Of a stretch of DNA of 61,688 nt, positions 23,521-32,457 are shown piece after piece. The notes under the pieces are model-generated. The model saw only the letters and a program-made list of their open reading frames with translations. It was not told the DNA's origin and made no database searches. Numbering within the stretch: position 1 is the stretch's first letter; every line of letters starts with the position of its first letter. The stretch is from Chryseobacterium balustinum (GTDB taxonomy: Bacteria > Bacteroidota > Bacteroidia > Flavobacteriales > Weeksellaceae): assembly GCF_900168205.1 (NCBI RefSeq), contig NZ_FUZE01000024.1, forward strand, positions 1 through 61,688, in the 5' to 3' direction. The translations under genes and the position numbers were made by a program.

Positions 23521-24642
23521 TTAGTATTTTCTTATCTGAACACAAGAGACATTCCTAATTTTAATCTTTTTACCGACTTTTTTTAATAAACCAGTTTCCG
23601 TATTCCGTTTAAATACAGTTACATCGTTAGTTAAAGTATTTGCCGTGATTAAAAATTTTCCACTTGGATCAAGCGCAAATGTTCTTGGGTGTCTTCCTTT
23701 TACAGATTGATAGCCCAATATTTTTAATGTGCCGTTATTTTGAATTGAAAATATAGCAATGTTATTTTCCTCTCCGCGGTTTGAGGCGTATAAAAACTTT
23801 CCATCGGGTGAAATATGAACATCAGAGCTCTCAAAGTTATCTTTATATTTTTCCGAATGGGTATTAATTCGTTGAAGATCACTCAGCTTCCCATTTTCGT
23901 AAGAATATACACTTACTGCTCCTCCCATTTCTTCAATACAATAAGCATATTTTCCGTTGGGATGGAACGTAAAATGTCTCGGCCCGCTTCCTAAAGTTGT
24001 TTTTGTAAAAGAAATTTTAGCTTCTTGTAAAGGTTGAGCTTTTTCATTTTCAAATTGATAAGTTCTGATTTTATCTGCTCCCAAATCAGGAAGAAAGAGA
24101 TAATCAAAATTTGGAGAAAAAACAGTAGAGTGAATGTGTGACCGATCCTGTCTGTTAACATCCAAACTTCCTTCTGAAAACTGAAAATTCTGAACATAAG
24201 GTTCGATTTTACCATTTTCTAAAATAGGATAAACTGAAACACTTCCCTCTGTGTAATTCCCATTCACGAGCCATTTTCCATTCTTGTGAACCGTAAGGTA
24301 GACCGGATTTTCACCACCACTTTTTTGACTGTTGATAAAAGTAAGCGTTTTATTTTCTGGATTAAATTTAAAACTGCTTACGCTTCCTTCGTTTTTCGTT
24401 TTACTTTCAGTACAGGCAAAAATATATTTTCCATCTGGGGATAAAGTAAGAAAAGAAGGGTTTGAAATACCTTTAAATGCACTAACTTTTGATAAATTTC
24501 CACTAATGGTATCTAATTGATAGACATAAATTCCTTCCGTATTTTTATCCCAATTGAAAGAGCCGAAAAAAGCGTAGGTATTTTGAGAATAGATGTTGAT
24601 ACAAGTACAAATTGTAATAATTAGAATGAAGAAGTTTTTCAC
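23521..24642 (-). CDS. lactonase-family (6-phosphogluconolactonase-like) beta-propeller
   Basis: A 373-residue exported protein with signal peptide MKNFFILIITICTCINIYSQ and a seven-bladed propeller with repeated strands: SNPSFLTLSPDGKYIFACTE, ENPVYLTVHKNGKWLVNGNYTEGSVSVYPI, GPRHFTFHPNGKYAYCIEEMGGAVSVYSY, SSDVHISPDGKFLYASNRGEENNIAIFSI and HPRTFALDPSGKFLITANTLTNDVTVFKR. This is the Pgl/YbhE lactonase pattern. Cytoplasmic members hydrolyse 6-phosphogluconolactone; exported Bacteroidota members probably act on other sugar lactones. It appears monocistronic. Family call firm, substrate open. Confidence 0.87.
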   Translation of the reverse strand: MKNFFILIITICTCINIYSQNTYAFFGSFNWDKNTEGIYVYQLDTISGNLSKVSAFKGISNPSFLTLSPDGKYIFACTESKTKNEGSVSSFKFNPENKTLTFINSQKSGGENPVYLTVHKNGKWLVNGNYTEGSVSVYPILENGKIEPYVQNFQFSEGSLDVNRQDRSHIHSTVFSPNFDYLFLPDLGADKIRTYQFENEKAQPLQEAKISFTKTTLGSGPRHFTFHPNGKYAYCIEEMGGAVSVYSYENGKLSDLQRINTHSEKYKDNFESSDVHISPDGKFLYASNRGEENNIAIFSIQNNGTLKILGYQSVKGRHPRTFALDPSGKFLITANTLTNDVTVFKRNTETGLLKKVGKKIKIRNVSCVQIRKY

Positions 24643-24772
24643 AAAGTAGAGTTGATGAAATTAATAAATAGGGATGTTTTTGTGAATTCAAATATAAATT
24701 AAATTCATAAAAAAAATCATTTATTTAAAAAATATATTGCTGTAGAAATTGAATTTATTCTAATTGTAAACA

Positions 24773-24805
24773 AAAAAATCTGCTTCCTAATCGAAACAGA
24801 TTTTA
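24773..24805 (-). terminator. terminator of the ohr gene
   Basis: AAAATCTG and CAGATTTT (24775-24782 and 24797-24804) form a stem followed on the minus strand by a T-run, about 20 bases past the ohr stop codon. Confidence 0.65.
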
Positions 24806-24825
24806 TATTTGATTTTGGTAAACTA

Positions 24826-25248
24826 TTAATTATTGGTTACCGTAAGTTTTACCTCAATATTATTTCTTGTCGCATTAGAATAAGGACAAATCTGATGAGC
24901 TTTTTCAGTCAATTCATGAGCTTCTTCAAGAGAAACTTCAGGAATATTAACTTCTAATTCTACGGCTAATCCAAATCCTCCGTTTTCTATCTGACCAATG
25001 CTTACATCAGCTGTTACGGTTGTTTCGCCGGTTTTTATTTTAGATTTATTGATTACTAAATTTAAAGCACTGTCGAAACAAGCCGAATATCCAGCTGCAA
25101 AAAGCATTTCAGGATTTGTAAAGTCGTCATTGACTCCGCCTAAAGCTTTTGGCATTCTTACTTCAAGATCAAGAATTCCATTTTCACTTTTTACATGGCC
25201 GTTTCTTCCGCCTTTTGCGGTAACTTTTGTGGTGTATATTGTTTTCAT
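24826..25248 (-). CDS. ohr: organic hydroperoxide resistance protein
   Basis: A 140-residue OsmC/Ohr-family peroxidase. The two redox cysteines are Cys57 (GYSACFDSAL) and Cys121 (HQICPYSNATRNN). Glu48 in NPEMLFAAG and Arg15 near the N-terminus complete the Ohr active-site pattern. It detoxifies lipid and organic hydroperoxides using lipoylated protein electrons. The start overlaps by 4 bases the stop of the upstream MarR gene, giving a two-gene ohrR-ohr operon. Confidence 0.95.
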   Translation of the reverse strand: MKTIYTTKVTAKGGRNGHVKSENGILDLEVRMPKALGGVNDDFTNPEMLFAAGYSACFDSALNLVINKSKIKTGETTVTADVSIGQIENGGFGLAVELEVNIPEVSLEEAHELTEKAHQICPYSNATRNNIEVKLTVTNN

Positions 25249-25682
25249 TGATTGTTTATTTTGCTTAATATTTTTTTTACGCTGTTGCTAAGTTCTTCCC
25301 AGTCTTCTTTAGAAACTCCCACTTTATTATAAATTTTTGAAGGAATTTCACAAGCTCTTTTCTGAAGCTCTTTTCCGGATTCTGAGATAAAAACCTGAAC
25401 AACTCTTTCATCTTCTTTCTTTCGCCTTCTCATGATAAATCCTTTTGCTTCCAGTCTTTTTAAAAGTGGCGTTAAAGTACCACTGTCTAAATAGAGTTTT
25501 TCACCAATATGATTTACAGGAAGTCCGTCATTTTCCCAAAGGACCATCATCACGAGATATTGCGGATAGGTAATATCCAGCTCATCGAGAAACGGACGAT
25601 AAAGTCCTGTAATCTCTTTTGCGATCACATATAAAGGAAAGCAAATTTGATTTTCTAATTTTAAAGATTCGGAATTTTCCAT
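25245..25682 (-). CDS. ohrR: MarR-family organic-peroxide sensor OhrR
   Basis: A 145-residue winged helix-turn-helix regulator. The N-terminal NQICFPLYVIAKEITGLYRPFLDELDITYPQYLVMMVLWE carries Cys14, the peroxide-reactive cysteine of OhrR, with the tyrosines that stabilise its thiolate. The DNA-binding part includes GTLTPLLKRLEAKGFIMRRRKKEDERVVQVFIS. Only one cysteine appears in the sensor position and Cys111 further on, so the one-Cys or two-Cys class is uncertain. It should repress itself and ohr until oxidised. Confidence 0.93.
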   Translation of the reverse strand: MENSESLKLENQICFPLYVIAKEITGLYRPFLDELDITYPQYLVMMVLWENDGLPVNHIGEKLYLDSGTLTPLLKRLEAKGFIMRRRKKEDERVVQVFISESGKELQKRACEIPSKIYNKVGVSKEDWEELSNSVKKILSKINNQ

Positions 25683-25709
25683 AAGTACGAAAGTGAAGTT
25701 GATGAATTA

Positions 25710-26342
25710 TTATTTTTTGATGATAAATTCCTCCATAGGAATTCTGACTTTTTTCATTGAAGCCATCCAGTCGTTATCCTGGTCTCTGTAACCAAGATAC
25801 AGCAAACTTACACTTTTCAAACCTAATTCTTTAAGCCCTAAAATTTCATCTACAACTTCATTACTAAAACCTTCCGCAGGAGTAGAATCTATTTTAAGCT
25901 CTGCAGCTTGTGCCATCGCTAAACCTAATGCAATATAAGTTTGGCGCGCTGTATGTGCAAAATGTTGTTCCGGAGTTTGTGCATTGTACATGGTTTTTAT
26001 CTTATCGGTATAACTTCCAAAGCGACCTCTCGGCAAATCTCTTTCATCTGTAGTATAATCATATACTTTATCAATTTTTTCGTTCGAATAACTATCCCAA
26101 GCTGCAAAAACCAATACATGAGAAGAATCTCTCATCACTTCAGGGTTAAGCGCTCCTTGCACCATTTTATTTTTTAAGTCCTGATTTTCTACGACTACAA
26201 TTCTGAAAGGCTGTAATCCTGATGAAGTAGGAGCTAATCTCGCTGCTTCTAAAATTGTATTTAAATCTTCTTGTGAAACCTTTTTTGCCGGATCATAAGC
26301 TTTTACTGCATGTCTCCAGTTTAAATTTTCAATTAATGACAT
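25710..26342 (-). CDS. NAD(P)H-dependent nitroreductase-family oxidoreductase
   Basis: I use the ATG at 26342 (MSLIENLNWRHAVKAYDP, 210 residues); the nine residues of the longer frame do not fit the family. NfsB-type flavoproteins share NWRHAVKAYDPAKKVSQEDLNTILEAARLAPTSSGLQPFRIVVV (FMN-binding arginine and serine), and the C-terminal GLKELGLKSVSLLYLGYRD. It is a dimeric FMN enzyme reducing quinones, nitroaromatics or similar with NAD(P)H. It lies just upstream of ohrR on the same strand (27-base gap), suggesting a shared oxidative or electrophile stress response. Confidence 0.9.
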   Translation of the reverse strand: MSLIENLNWRHAVKAYDPAKKVSQEDLNTILEAARLAPTSSGLQPFRIVVVENQDLKNKMVQGALNPEVMRDSSHVLVFAAWDSYSNEKIDKVYDYTTDERDLPRGRFGSYTDKIKTMYNAQTPEQHFAHTARQTYIALGLAMAQAAELKIDSTPAEGFSNEVVDEILGLKELGLKSVSLLYLGYRDQDNDWMASMKKVRIPMEEFIIKK

Positions 26343-26623
26343 TTTTCTTGTTTTAAAATTATAGTACAAAGGTATGACGAAATTAAATTGTGTGCAATTT
26401 AATTTTGATAAATCTATTTTAGATGATATCTATTAAATCTTAATCCCTACTTAAATCTGTTTTTAATTCATCAATAAGCATTAATATGATTTTTTTAACC
26501 TTTTTGAATTTCGGTATTTCTTAAAAAAACACGACATTTGTAGACGCAAAATTCAGAGGTGTTTCATGGTTATTAAAAATGATGAATACAAAACCTGAAG
26601 ATTAAATATTTAAAATTCTACTA

Positions 26624-29026
26624 ATGAAGATATCAAGCAACTGGCTGAAAGACTACATCAAAACAGAACTGAAAACCGAAAGAATTGGTGAATTTCTTAC
26701 CGATATAGGTCTTGAAGTAGAAGGAATCGATAAGTTTGAAAGTGTAAAGGGAAGTCTTGAAGGCATTGTTGTAGGAAAAGTTTTGACTTGTGAGAAACAT
26801 CCGAATGCTGATAAATTAAACAAAACCACAGTAGATGTAGGAAACGGAAAAGTTTTAAATATCGTTTGTGGAGCTCCGAATGTTGCAGAAGGACAAACTG
26901 TTCCTGTTGCAGTAGTGGGAACTAAAATTTATGCTAAAGACGGAGACTTTTTCGAAATTAAAGAAGCAAAAATCAGAGGTGAGGTTTCTCAGGGAATGAT
27001 CTGTGCAGAAGACGAATTAGGTTTGAGCGACGATCACGGCGGAATTATGGTTTTAGATGAAACCAAATATGAAGTTGGGAAAAACTTTGCCGATTATTTT
27101 GAATTAACGAATGACGAAGTTCTTGAAATTGGTTTAACGCCAAACAGAACCGATGCAATGTCACATTATGGGGTTGCAAGAGATCTTCATGCATTCCTTT
27201 CGACAAACCAGCAAAAATCTGAATTTGAAAAAGTATCTTCTGTGGCCTTAAATAATGAAGGTTCGCACAGCTTTACACTTGAAGTTGAAGATACTGAGCT
27301 AACACCAAGATACATCGGTGCAGTAATCGAAAACGTAAAAGTTGCAGATTCTCCGGCTTGGCTGAAAGACAGATTAAAAGCAATCGGATTAAGCCCGATC
27401 AACAATATTGTAGATATTACCAATTATATTCTTCACGGTTTCGGTCAGCCGCTTCATGCTTTTGATGCAGATAAAATTGCAGATAAAAAAGTAAAAGTAG
27501 GAACCGTTGCAGAAGGTACAAAATTCACGACTTTGGATGGTGTTGAAAGAACATTGAACGGTTCTGAAATCATCATTAAAGACGGACAAGATAATCCGAT
27601 GTGTATTGCAGGAGTTTTCGGTGGTGCCAATTCGGGAGTTTCTAGCGAGACAAAAACTATTTTCCTGGAAAGTGCTTATTTCAATCCGGTTGCGGTAAGA
27701 AAAGGAGCTAAATTCCATGGGTTGAATACCGATGCTTCTTTCAGGTTTGAAAGAGGAGTAGATCCTAATATTACAAGAACTGCGATTACTCACGCCATCA
27801 AATTGATTGAAGAATTAGCAGAAGGAAAGTTGACAGGAGAGTTATTGGAAGAATATCCTAAGAAAATTGAAGATAATTATATCATCATCAGATTTTCAAA
27901 AATCGAACAGATTTTAGGAACAAAAATTCACAGAGAAAAAGTAAAAGAAATTTTAAAAGCACTGGAAATTCAGGTTTTAAATGATATTCAGAATGGTTTT
28001 GAAATCTCTGTTCCTGCTTACAGAGCTGATGTAACGAGAGAAATCGACGTTATCGAAGAGATTTTAAGAATCTACGGATACAATAAAATCGATGCCCCGC
28101 AGAAAATTTCATTTACGCCTGTAAAATTAAGTGCAAATGATCAGGATGAATTAGAAAATTCTTGGGCAAGAACTTTACAGAGTTTAGGTTTCAACGAAGT
28201 AATGAACAATTCATTAACTTCTGTAAAAGATGAAACTGATGCTGTGAAATTACTGAATCCTTTAAGCGGAGACTTAGCATTTATGAGAAAGTCTCTATTG
28301 GAAGGACTTTTGCAGAATGCGGTTTACAATATCAACAGAAAAAATCAAGATATTAAATTTTTCGAATTCGGAAAAATTTACCATAAAAGAGAGAAGTACG
28401 AAGAAAGAAAACAGTTGGCTATTTTGGTTTCAGGAAGAAATGATGCCGAAAACTGGTTACAGCCAAAATCTGCAACAGATTTCTACAACCTGAAAGCGTA
28501 TGTGAAAGTTTTGTTGGAAAGATTGGCAATCGATTATAAAGAAGTTGCTTTGTCTGACGAAAGATTCTCAGATGCAATTGAATACAAGTCTGAAGATAAA
28601 ATTTTGGTAAGAATCGGAAAAGTAGCTCCTCAAATGTTGAAGGATTTTGATGTAGATCAGGATTGTTTCTACGCAGAAATCGAGCTTGAATTTGCTCAGG
28701 AATTGCGTTCTAAAAACGAACTGAAATTTAAAGATATTCCTAAATTCAATAAAATAAGAAGAGATTTAGCTTTACTGATTGACAAGAATATTTCTTATCA
28801 GGAATTGTATCAGACGGCTAAAAAGAATAAATCTCCATTCATTAAAAACATTAATCTTTTTGATGTTTATGAAGGCAAAAATCTTCCTGAAGGTAAGAAG
28901 TCTTACGCAATGAGTTTTGAATTGTTAAACGAAGAAAAAACTCTGGAAGAAAAAGAAATTTCTCACGTAATGGATTCTTTAATTAAATCTTTTCAGAAAG
29001 AGTTTAATGCAGAATTGAGATCGTAA
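26624..29026 (+). CDS. pheT: phenylalanine-tRNA ligase beta subunit
   Basis: An 800-residue beta subunit, the family's usual length. Residues about 40-155 are the EMAP-type tRNA-binding domain (GIVVGKVLTCEKHPNADKLNKTTVDVG), then the B3/B4 editing domain (about 200-400, with GGANSGVSSETKTIFLESAYFNPVAVRKGAKFHGLNTDASFRFERGVDP). The B5 domain and catalytic-like domain follow, and the C-terminal ferredoxin-fold anticodon-binding domain (KDIPKFNKIRRDLALLIDK, about 705-800). It pairs with PheS, which is not in this window. A strong terminator follows. Confidence 0.98.
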   Translation: MKISSNWLKDYIKTELKTERIGEFLTDIGLEVEGIDKFESVKGSLEGIVVGKVLTCEKHPNADKLNKTTVDVGNGKVLNIVCGAPNVAEGQTVPVAVVGTKIYAKDGDFFEIKEAKIRGEVSQGMICAEDELGLSDDHGGIMVLDETKYEVGKNFADYFELTNDEVLEIGLTPNRTDAMSHYGVARDLHAFLSTNQQKSEFEKVSSVALNNEGSHSFTLEVEDTELTPRYIGAVIENVKVADSPAWLKDRLKAIGLSPINNIVDITNYILHGFGQPLHAFDADKIADKKVKVGTVAEGTKFTTLDGVERTLNGSEIIIKDGQDNPMCIAGVFGGANSGVSSETKTIFLESAYFNPVAVRKGAKFHGLNTDASFRFERGVDPNITRTAITHAIKLIEELAEGKLTGELLEEYPKKIEDNYIIIRFSKIEQILGTKIHREKVKEILKALEIQVLNDIQNGFEISVPAYRADVTREIDVIEEILRIYGYNKIDAPQKISFTPVKLSANDQDELENSWARTLQSLGFNEVMNNSLTSVKDETDAVKLLNPLSGDLAFMRKSLLEGLLQNAVYNINRKNQDIKFFEFGKIYHKREKYEERKQLAILVSGRNDAENWLQPKSATDFYNLKAYVKVLLERLAIDYKEVALSDERFSDAIEYKSEDKILVRIGKVAPQMLKDFDVDQDCFYAEIELEFAQELRSKNELKFKDIPKFNKIRRDLALLIDKNISYQELYQTAKKNKSPFIKNINLFDVYEGKNLPEGKKSYAMSFELLNEEKTLEEKEISHVMDSLIKSFQKEFNAELRS

Positions 29027-29047
29027 AAGAAAATATCATATATTGGA

Positions 29048-29071
29048 AGCGGACATTTGTCCGCTTTTTTT
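29048..29071 (+). terminator. pheT terminator
   Basis: AGCGGACA and TGTCCGCT (29048-29055, 29058-29065) with a 2-base loop and a T-run, about 20 bases past the pheT stop. Confidence 0.9.
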
Positions 29072-29096
29072 GTTTTAAAGATAATACGACATTCAT

Positions 29097-30176
29097 ATGA
29101 AATCATTTATAGCTCTTGTTTTTCTGCTTGTTTACACTTTTTTTCATTGTCAAAATAATGAACTGACCAATAAGAAATTAATCAGCTATTATGAAGCCGT
29201 AAATTCTGCAGAAGATAAGATTGCGACTAACAAGTTAGACAGTGCAGATTTTTATTATCAGAAGGCGTTTAAAACTTTTAAAGAACCTCATGCGAATGAT
29301 TTGTATAATCATATGAAAGTTCTTCTGAACAAGAAGGATTACGAAAATGCTTTTAAACATTATCAGTCTTTAGACTGTATGAAATATAAATTTGAAGAAA
29401 ATTTTCTTTCATCTCATTTTCCCAATATTGAACAATACAAAAAGCTAAAATGTAAAAATAAGTTTGATAATCATTACCTAAAAGAGCTTGATTCTTTATT
29501 TACGATTGATCAGCATTATAGAAAACTTTCCGGTGGAAATTATGCAAAATATAAAAAAGAAATCACCAAGAATGACAGCATTGCGAGTACGAAACTTTTA
29601 AGTTTGATTCAGAAAAAAGGATTTCCCAATGAATATGATTTGGGTTTAAGCTCTGCTAGCTTAGTTTTTTTTCAAAATTTTTATTTTATTATTTGGCATC
29701 AATTGGCAACTAATCTTTACAGCCCGCAAGTTGTCAATTTTTCAGACAAAATTATAAAAGCTTTAAATAAAGGAAAGATTACTCCGGAAAATGCAGCTTT
29801 TCTTTTAGATTTAAACAACGGAACCCAGAATTATTCTAGCGGGCATTTCGATATAGTTCAAATTTTTAAAAATGAAGATAAGCCTGACCGGCCTCATGAT
29901 AAAGCAGAAGAAATGTTTGAAAAAGCAGATTGTTGCTATGTACATCAATGGTTTTATCCTGAAAAAAGAGGAGAAAAAGGAAATGCTTTGGTGAAAGATA
30001 TAAACAGAAGACGGAAGAGTATAGGAATGAGTACTTTAGACCAGGTTTTGAGAAAAAAAGTTTTTTTATTGACGAATAAAGAATATAAAATGGGACACGC
30101 CAATCTTATCGGGATGAATTTTCAGAATGATGAGGATGCCGAAAATCTTAAAAAACATTTTATTAAAATTAAATAA
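29097..30176 (+). CDS. exported protein with DUF6624-like C-terminal half
   Basis: A 359-residue protein with a signal peptide (MKSFIALVFLLVYTFFHCQ). Residues about 25-120 look like a TPR-type helical region (ISYYEAVNSAEDKIATNKLDSADFYYQKAFKTF, then KKDYENAFKHYQSL). The C-terminal half contains NDSIASTKLLSLIQKKGFPNEYDLGL, FFIIWHQLATN and GKITPENAAFLLDLNN, which recall DUF6624 proteins (NDxxNxxxLxxIIxxxGWP, then an aromatic-QH pattern). It starts with no promoter I can name and sits between two terminated genes. Function unknown. Confidence 0.7.
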   Translation: MKSFIALVFLLVYTFFHCQNNELTNKKLISYYEAVNSAEDKIATNKLDSADFYYQKAFKTFKEPHANDLYNHMKVLLNKKDYENAFKHYQSLDCMKYKFEENFLSSHFPNIEQYKKLKCKNKFDNHYLKELDSLFTIDQHYRKLSGGNYAKYKKEITKNDSIASTKLLSLIQKKGFPNEYDLGLSSASLVFFQNFYFIIWHQLATNLYSPQVVNFSDKIIKALNKGKITPENAAFLLDLNNGTQNYSSGHFDIVQIFKNEDKPDRPHDKAEEMFEKADCCYVHQWFYPEKRGEKGNALVKDINRRRKSIGMSTLDQVLRKKVFLLTNKEYKMGHANLIGMNFQNDEDAENLKKHFIKIK

Positions 30177-30234
30177 CTTAAAAATACATTTAACATAAAT
30201 CTCTTTTTTAGAAATAAAGTATTAATAATTTCCG

Positions 30235-30242
30235 TAAATTTG
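30235..30242 (+). promoter_or_regulatory. -7 promoter element of the META-domain gene
   Basis: TAAATTTG fits TAnnTTTG, 19 bases before the ATG at 30262. Confidence 0.5.
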
Positions 30243-30261
30243 AATTAAATCAAAAAGTAAA

Positions 30262-30672
30262 ATGAAAAATCTTTTTTTAAGTATATGCACAGTTGCCGTT
30301 TTGGCTTCTTGCGGAACAATGAAAAACGCATCTTCATCAAAAGTTGGAAAAGCGCAACCATCAATCGCCAATACAAAATGGACTTTAGCGGATAACGTGA
30401 AAGGACAGGTTCCTACTTTGGTTATAGAAGGTTCAAAGATTAATGGAAATGCCGGATGTAACAGATATTTTGGTGGTATAACTATGGAAACAGCATCAGG
30501 GAAATTTGAAGCTTCACAAATGGGTTCCACAAAAATGGCTTGTGCAAATATGAGTGTTGAGCAAAACTTCCTGGATATGCTTAATAAAGCTAATAAGTAT
30601 GTAGTTTCAGGAACTACTTTAGAATTGTATCAGGATAATTTGTTGCTTTTAAAATTCAACAAATCTGAATAA
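30262..30672 (+). CDS. META-domain (HslJ-like) lipoprotein
   Basis: A 136-residue lipoprotein. The signal peptide MKNLFLSICTVAVLASC ends in a lipobox Cys17. One META domain follows: KWTLADNVKGQVPTLVIEGSKINGNAGCNRYFGGITMETASGKFEASQMGSTKMACANMSVEQNFLDMLNKANKYVVSGTTLELYQDNLLLLKF. META/HslJ proteins are small periplasmic or outer-membrane proteins linked to heat, motility or antibiotic stress, with no known catalysis. Conserved cysteines in GNAGCN and KMACAN may form a disulfide. It ends at a shared bidirectional terminator. Confidence 0.92.
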   Translation: MKNLFLSICTVAVLASCGTMKNASSSKVGKAQPSIANTKWTLADNVKGQVPTLVIEGSKINGNAGCNRYFGGITMETASGKFEASQMGSTKMACANMSVEQNFLDMLNKANKYVVSGTTLELYQDNLLLLKFNKSE

Positions 30673-30677
30673 AAATA

Positions 30678-30709
30678 AAAAAGGAACTCAAATTTGAGTT
30701 CCTTTTTTT
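30678..30709. terminator. bidirectional terminator
   Basis: AAAAGGAACTCAAA and its inverted copy TTTGAGTTCCTTTT form a perfect stem between the stop of the META gene and the stop of the minus-strand acidic-protein gene, with A/T runs on both sides. Confidence 0.85.
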
Positions 30710-30723
30710 ATAAGTGGTTTTTC

Positions 30724-30963
30724 TTAATCTTCCTCTTCTTCGTCGTACTTAGCCAACTCTTCGTCGCACCATTTGAACGCTGCTTCAACTACTTTAGTAG
30801 CTTCGTCTGCCATAGTTTCTTCATCGTCACCTTCCAAATCGTCAAGCCATTCTACTTCTTCCTCTTCAACGTTTAAGATGAATCTTGGATATTCTGTATG
30901 TACTACGAATAAATCTTCAGGAAATTCCGAATTGTCTGCTAATAAAAACTTTGGTAATTTCAT
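30724..30963 (-). CDS. small acidic conserved protein
   Basis: A 79-residue, strongly acidic cytoplasmic protein (over a third Asp/Glu). It opens MKLPKFLLADNSEFPEDLFVVHTEYPRFILNV, followed by an EEEEVEWLDDLEGDDEE stretch and a helical end VVEAAFKWCDEELAKYDEEEED. The hydrophobic, ordered N-terminal half plus acidic tail argue for a real protein rather than a chance frame, and similar small acidic proteins are common in flavobacteria. Function unknown; RNA- or DNA-mimic, or binding to a basic partner, is possible but unsupported. Confidence 0.8.
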   Translation of the reverse strand: MKLPKFLLADNSEFPEDLFVVHTEYPRFILNVEEEEVEWLDDLEGDDEETMADEATKVVEAAFKWCDEELAKYDEEEED

Positions 30964-31120
30964 TTTTTTTAATGTTTTAACTTTGAATCAAAGATAATAA
31001 AATTATTGGTATTAGTTCTCTTTGAGATTTAAATTTTTGTTAAAATCAGTTTATAATTTTTCTTTTAATACATTCATATTAAAAGAGAAATTACTACTAA
31101 CAACGCACTTATTTGCCTTA

Positions 31121-32014
31121 TTATTTCGCAAACATTTTTGCTACTTTCTCAGCTTTTTTGCTTTCAGAATAGTCATAGAAACCTTCTCCTGATTTTACTC
31201 CTAATTTTCCTGCCATTACCATGTTTACCAATAATGGGTTTGGTGCGTATTTAGGATTTTTGAAACCATCGTACATCACGTTTAAGATTGCTAAACAAAC
31301 ATCAAGACCGATAAAATCTGCCAATTGAAGTGGTCCCATTGGATGAGCCATTCCTAGTTTCATTACGGTGTCAATTTCCTCAACTCCGGCAACACCGTTG
31401 TATAAAGTTTCGATAGATTCGTTAATCATCGGCATCAAAATTCTGTTGGCAACAAAGCCAGGGTAATCATTTACTTCTACAGGAACCTTTCCTAAAGTTT
31501 TGCTCATTTCGTAAATAGAGTCAAAAGTTTCTTTTGAAGTAGAGTAGCCTTTGATGATTTCTACCAGTTTCATAATAGGAACCGGGTTCATAAAGTGCAT
31601 TCCGATTACTTTATCTGCTCTTTTGGTAGCGGCAGCAATTTTAGTAATAGAAATAGATGAAGTATTGGTAGATAAAATACAGTTTTCCGGAGCAAACTCA
31701 TCCATCTGAGCGAAAATCTTTAATTTTAAATCCTGATTTTCAGTCGCAGCTTCCACTACCAAATCTGCGTTGGTTACTGCATCTTTTAGCTGAGTGAAAG
31801 TTTTGATGTTTCCTAAAGTTTCTGCTTTTTGCTCTTCTGTAAGATTTCCCTTTGCAATGATTCTGTCAAGATTTGTAGTAATAGTTTTCAATCCTTTGTC
31901 TAAAGCTTCCTGAGAAACGTCTACTAAATTTACACTAAAACCGCTTTGTGCGAATGTATGTGCAATACCATTTCCCATGGTTCCAGCTCCGATAACGACA
32001 ATGTTTTTGATCAT
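31121..32014 (-). CDS. 3-hydroxybutyryl-CoA dehydrogenase
   Basis: A 297-residue NAD(P)-dependent dehydrogenase of the short 3-hydroxyacyl-CoA dehydrogenase type. The nucleotide-binding GAGTMGNGIAHTFAQSGF is at residues 8-25, with LVVEAATENQDLKLKIFAQMDE and LSTNTSSISITKIAAATKRADKVIGMHFMNPVPIMKLVEII (catalytic His in GMHFMNP). The C-terminal domain has DYPGFVANRILMPMINE and GVAGVEEIDTVMKLGMAHPMGPLQLADFIGLD. It interconverts acetoacetyl-CoA and 3-hydroxybutyryl-CoA in fatty-acid or butanoate metabolism. Its start overlaps the stop of the upstream secreted-protein gene by 4 bases. Confidence 0.95.
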   Translation of the reverse strand: MIKNIVVIGAGTMGNGIAHTFAQSGFSVNLVDVSQEALDKGLKTITTNLDRIIAKGNLTEEQKAETLGNIKTFTQLKDAVTNADLVVEAATENQDLKLKIFAQMDEFAPENCILSTNTSSISITKIAAATKRADKVIGMHFMNPVPIMKLVEIIKGYSTSKETFDSIYEMSKTLGKVPVEVNDYPGFVANRILMPMINESIETLYNGVAGVEEIDTVMKLGMAHPMGPLQLADFIGLDVCLAILNVMYDGFKNPKYAPNPLLVNMVMAGKLGVKSGEGFYDYSESKKAEKVAKMFAK

Positions 32015-32427
32015 TTTAAATTTTCTTTTTTATATATAGTTAGATTATTTAATGTACTTAGTTTCTCTTTTTTAACAATTTTTCGGCTGTCGAAATTCAC
32101 GATTCCGTCACTGTTTTCATTTCTGGATTTATTCTGAGAATTGATCGCAGCTTCAAGCCCTTTAATAAACTTTGCTTTTTTACTTTTTGAAAGAGCATCA
32201 ATTCCGATGAACAATTTATATTCACCTTCTCTTCCCAAACCTGACTGTCGGTATATTTCAAGCGTGTTTTTTTTGCCTTGAAAGCTGTTGATATAATTCA
32301 TTACTGAAGAGCTTGAAGGCGGTCCGCAACAAATGCTGTTGTAGCTTATTTCAATATAATTTTCACTTTTTTGAGCAAAGAAAAATGCACAACTGAACAC
32401 TGCTATTGTTAAAATTATTTTTTTCAT
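32011..32427 (-). CDS. secreted protein of unknown function
   Basis: A 138-residue exported protein with signal peptide MKKIILTIAVFSCAFFFAQ. The mature part includes ENYIEISYNSICCGPPSSSSVMNYINSFQGKKN, with a CC pair, and GEYKLFIGIDALSKSKKAKFIKGLEAAI. I recognise no domain. It is translationally coupled to the downstream dehydrogenase gene (4-base overlap) and lies 31 bases downstream of the beta-lactamase stop region on the same strand orientation, though in the opposite transcription order. Confidence 0.65.
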   Translation of the reverse strand: MKKIILTIAVFSCAFFFAQKSENYIEISYNSICCGPPSSSSVMNYINSFQGKKNTLEIYRQSGLGREGEYKLFIGIDALSKSKKAKFIKGLEAAINSQNKSRNENSDGIVNFDSRKIVKKEKLSTLNNLTIYKKENLK

Positions 32428-32457
32428 TTTAATGGTTTTAAAATTAAGCTTTAAATT

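Noticed and set aside
27389..27793. A 134-codon minus-strand frame inside pheT
   Set aside because: Antisense to a highly conserved enzyme, with no promoter and atypical composition.
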